NCBI GenBank assembly: GCA_902196205.1
Contig: CABIKM010000003.1
Location: forward strand, 1-64,000
Direction: 5' to 3'
Source: Candidatus Methylomirabilis lanthanidiphila
Lineage (GTDB): Bacteria > Methylomirabilota > Methylomirabilia > Methylomirabilales > Methylomirabilaceae
DNA length: 64,000 nucleotides
Under the pieces are notes generated by a model. It did not search any database. It was not told where the DNA came from and saw only the letters and a program-made list of their open reading frames with translations. This document shows, one piece after another, positions 62,066 to 64,000 of the stretch (position 1 is the first letter of the stretch; every line of letters starts with the position of its first letter). Made by a program: the position numbers and the translations under genes.

Positions 62066-63585
62066 ACAAGGCCGCTGAACACCTGAGTCAGCAGGAACTC
62101 GAATCCTACCTGTGGGGTGCGGCGAAACTGCTTCGGGGGTTGGTGGATGCCGGGGATTACAAGCAGTACATCTTCCCGCTGCTCTTCTTCAAGCGGCTCT
62201 CGGATGTGTGGGACGAGGAATACGCAACCGCGCTGGCCGAGACCAAGGACAAGACCTATGCCCGTCCCACCGCCGACGACCGGTTTGCCATCCCTGACGG
62301 CGCGCATTGGTCGGATGTGCGCACGGCCTCCCGCGACGTAGGCCGGGCGCTGCTGAACGCCTTCCGGGCCATCGAGGCCGCCAACCCCAAGCGCCTCACC
62401 GGCGTCTTCGGCAACGCCTCCTGGACCGACAAGGCGCAGATGCCGGACGCGACACTCAAGAACCTGATCGAGCACTTCTCGCGGCATTCGCTGAGCCTGA
62501 CCGCGGTCCCCGAGGACGAACTGGGCAACGCCTACGAATACCTCATCAAGCAGTTTGCCGACGACAGCGGGCATACTGCGCAGGAGTTCTACACCAACCG
62601 CACGCTCGTCCACCTGATGACCCAGATGCTTGAACCCGAGGCGGGGGAGACCATCTACGACCCCACCGTCGGCACCGGCGGCATGCTTATTTCCGCCTTG
62701 GCGGAGGTCAAGCGCCGGGGCGGCGACGCCCGAACGCTCGGTCTGTATGGCCAGGAAGTGATCCACATTACCGCGGCCATTGCCCGGATGAATCTGGTCC
62801 TGCACGGCGTCGAGGACTTTCAGATCGTCGCCGGCAACACGCTCAGCAACCCGGCCTTCATCGAGCGCGACCGCCTGCGCACTTTCGACGTGGTCCTGGC
62901 TAATCCGCCGTACTCGATCAAGAAATGGAATCGCGAGGCGTGGTCGAGCGATCCGTGGGGCCGTAACGTCCTCGGCACGCCGCCCCAGGGCCGGGCCGAC
63001 TATGCCTTCTTCCAGCACATTCTCAAGAGCCTCGACCAGAAGACCGGTCGCTGCGCCATCCTCTTCCCGCACGGCGTACTGTTTCGCAATGAGGAAGCCG
63101 AGATGCGGCGCAAGCTGGTCAAACTGGACCTGCTCGAATGTGTGCTGGGGCTGGGGCCGAACCTGTTCTACAACTCCCCCATGGAAGCCTGCGTGGTCAT
63201 CTGCCGAACCCGTAAGCCGCCGGCCCGCAAGGGCAAGGTGCTGTTCATTGACGCCGTGCATGAGGTGGCACGGGAGCGGGCGCAGAGCTTTCTTAAGCCG
63301 GAGCATCAGGCGCGTATCCTCGCGGCATACCAAGCCTTCGCCGACGACCCCGGCTTCGCCAAAGTGGCGACGACGGAAGAGATTATGGAAAAGGACGGCA
63401 ACCTTTCCATTCCGCGCTACGTCCGCCCCACTGGAAACGGCAACGGTAATGGCGGCGGAGACGGACAGACTGTGAAGAAGGCATGGACGGCGTTCGAGGC
63501 CAACGGGCGGGAGTTCTGGGAGCAGATGGACGCATTGGTAGATATGGTCGACGGCGTCGTCGCCGGGGAGGCGGACGATGCCTGA
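62062..63585 (+). CDS. hsdM: Type I restriction-modification DNA methyltransferase HsdM, copy 2
   Basis: A 507-aa protein with the same architecture: LESYLWGAAKLLRGLVDAGD, FKRLSDVWDEE, EFYTNRTLVHLMTQML, DPTVGTGGML and NPPY in VLANPPYSIKKW. Both catalytic motifs are intact. It differs clearly from copy 1 and carries a Gly/Asn-rich linker (GNGNGNGGG) before the C-terminal helices. ATG overlaps copy 1; overlaps hsdS by 8 bp. Confidence 0.92.
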   Translation: MNKAAEHLSQQELESYLWGAAKLLRGLVDAGDYKQYIFPLLFFKRLSDVWDEEYATALAETKDKTYARPTADDRFAIPDGAHWSDVRTASRDVGRALLNAFRAIEAANPKRLTGVFGNASWTDKAQMPDATLKNLIEHFSRHSLSLTAVPEDELGNAYEYLIKQFADDSGHTAQEFYTNRTLVHLMTQMLEPEAGETIYDPTVGTGGMLISALAEVKRRGGDARTLGLYGQEVIHITAAIARMNLVLHGVEDFQIVAGNTLSNPAFIERDRLRTFDVVLANPPYSIKKWNREAWSSDPWGRNVLGTPPQGRADYAFFQHILKSLDQKTGRCAILFPHGVLFRNEEAEMRRKLVKLDLLECVLGLGPNLFYNSPMEACVVICRTRKPPARKGKVLFIDAVHEVARERAQSFLKPEHQARILAAYQAFADDPGFAKVATTEEIMEKDGNLSIPRYVRPTGNGNGNGGGDGQTVKKAWTAFEANGREFWEQMDALVDMVDGVVAGEADDA

Positions 63586-64000
63586 GAAGCTTAAGAAGGG
63601 ATGGTGCGCCTGGCGCTTCGATCAGATGGCGATCATGGTGAATGACCGCATTGACAACCCAGCCGAGGCGGATGTCGAGCACTACATAGGGCTTGAACAT
63701 CTCGATTCCGATTCGCTGACCATACGCCGATGGGGCACCCCGTCGGACGTGGAAGCGGCGAAACTGCGATTCCGTAAGGGTGACATCATCTTCGGGCGGC
63801 GGCGTGTCTATCAACGGAAGTTGGCGGTTGCGCAGTTCGACGGCATCTGTTCGGCGCATGCGATGGTGCTTCGGGCCAAGCCGGAAGTTGCATTGCCAGA
63901 GTTCCTACCGTTCTTTATGCAAAGCGACCTATTCATGGAGCGGGCTAAGCAGATTTCGGTTGGATCGCTCTCGCCGACGATCAACTGGAAGACACTCGCC
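63578..64000 (+). CDS. hsdS: Type I specificity subunit HsdS (partial, runs off the window)
   Basis: Frame open from ATG 63578 to the edge, 141 codons. GWCAWRFDQMAIMVNDRIDN and YIGLEHLDSDSL resemble the first target-recognition domain; the end SVGSLSPTINWKTLA is the typical close of that domain before the conserved helices. It would set the DNA target for both methylation and HsdR. hsdR lies outside. Confidence 0.85.
   Translation, partial: MPEKLKKGWCAWRFDQMAIMVNDRIDNPAEADVEHYIGLEHLDSDSLTIRRWGTPSDVEAAKLRFRKGDIIFGRRRVYQRKLAVAQFDGICSAHAMVLRAKPEVALPEFLPFFMQSDLFMERAKQISVGSLSPTINWKTLA

Overview
The window is about 59-60% GC bacterial chromosome with dense, often overlapping operons (many ATGA/GTGA stop-start overlaps). 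Gene content points to a Gram-negative, aerobically respiring bacterium: LptC/LptA/LptB, RpoN, an A-type cytochrome c oxidase and a B12-dependent ribonucleotide reductase. The overall gene set would fit an NC10 / Candidatus Methylomirabilis-like lineage. That is inference from general resemblance, not a database match. No rRNA, tRNA or CRISPR array was recognised.

Layout. 1-6.8 kb: a tungstate/molybdate-type ABC transporter (permease + ATPase), a DUF465 protein, MoaC, a histone-deacetylase-family protein, a zinc-ribbon protein, CorA, and a protein that looks like the AcrVA2 anti-CRISPR family. 6.8-9.3 kb: an accessory stretch with decayed genes, including a frame carrying two in-frame stops and a gutted endonuclease/exonuclease/phosphatase gene. 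9.3-18.4 kb: a four-gene defence operon (SNF2-type helicase, DUF4391, type III Mod and Res); Mod has an altered catalytic motif and a repeat inserted in its coding sequence. 18.5-28.4 kb, minus strand: ThiO, cytochrome oxidase subunits IV-III-I-II, a DUF748 protein, MscS, an MscL with a zinc ribbon, an Mrr-like membrane protein and a 55-aa membrane peptide. 28.4-34.4 kb: a TPR protein, NrdJ under an apparent NrdR double box, Dcd, an HTH/degenerate nucleotidyltransferase-HEPN pair, and two tiny lysine-rich ORFs.

34.8-56.9 kb is core genome: lptC-lptA-lptB-rpoN-hpf-rapZ, a lipoate-ligase-like gene, pgsA-plsY, lysC, a ComEA-like gene, scpA-scpB-rluB, pheA-hisC-(DUF433/DUF5615 toxin-antitoxin pair)-aroF-tyrA, hflX, a second CDP-alcohol phosphatidyltransferase, an acyl-CoA synthetase and der. 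Several short repeat families lie in the gaps here, and some lie inside genes (rluB, nrdJ, mod).

57-60.5 kb is a toxin-antitoxin island. Two modules (ParE/RelE-type and DUF4160/DUF2442) are each followed by a decayed copy of the 3' end of der. BrnTA and MntA/HepT follow, then an attC-like hairpin. 60.5 kb to the edge is a type I restriction-modification locus with two tandem, apparently intact HsdM genes and the start of HsdS.

The strongest candidates for something undescribed are the regular der-3'-end / toxin-antitoxin modules, the helicase-DUF4391-Mod-Res operon with its DQPY motif, the attC-like site without a visible integrase, the AcrVA2-like gene, and the paired lysine-rich micro-ORFs.
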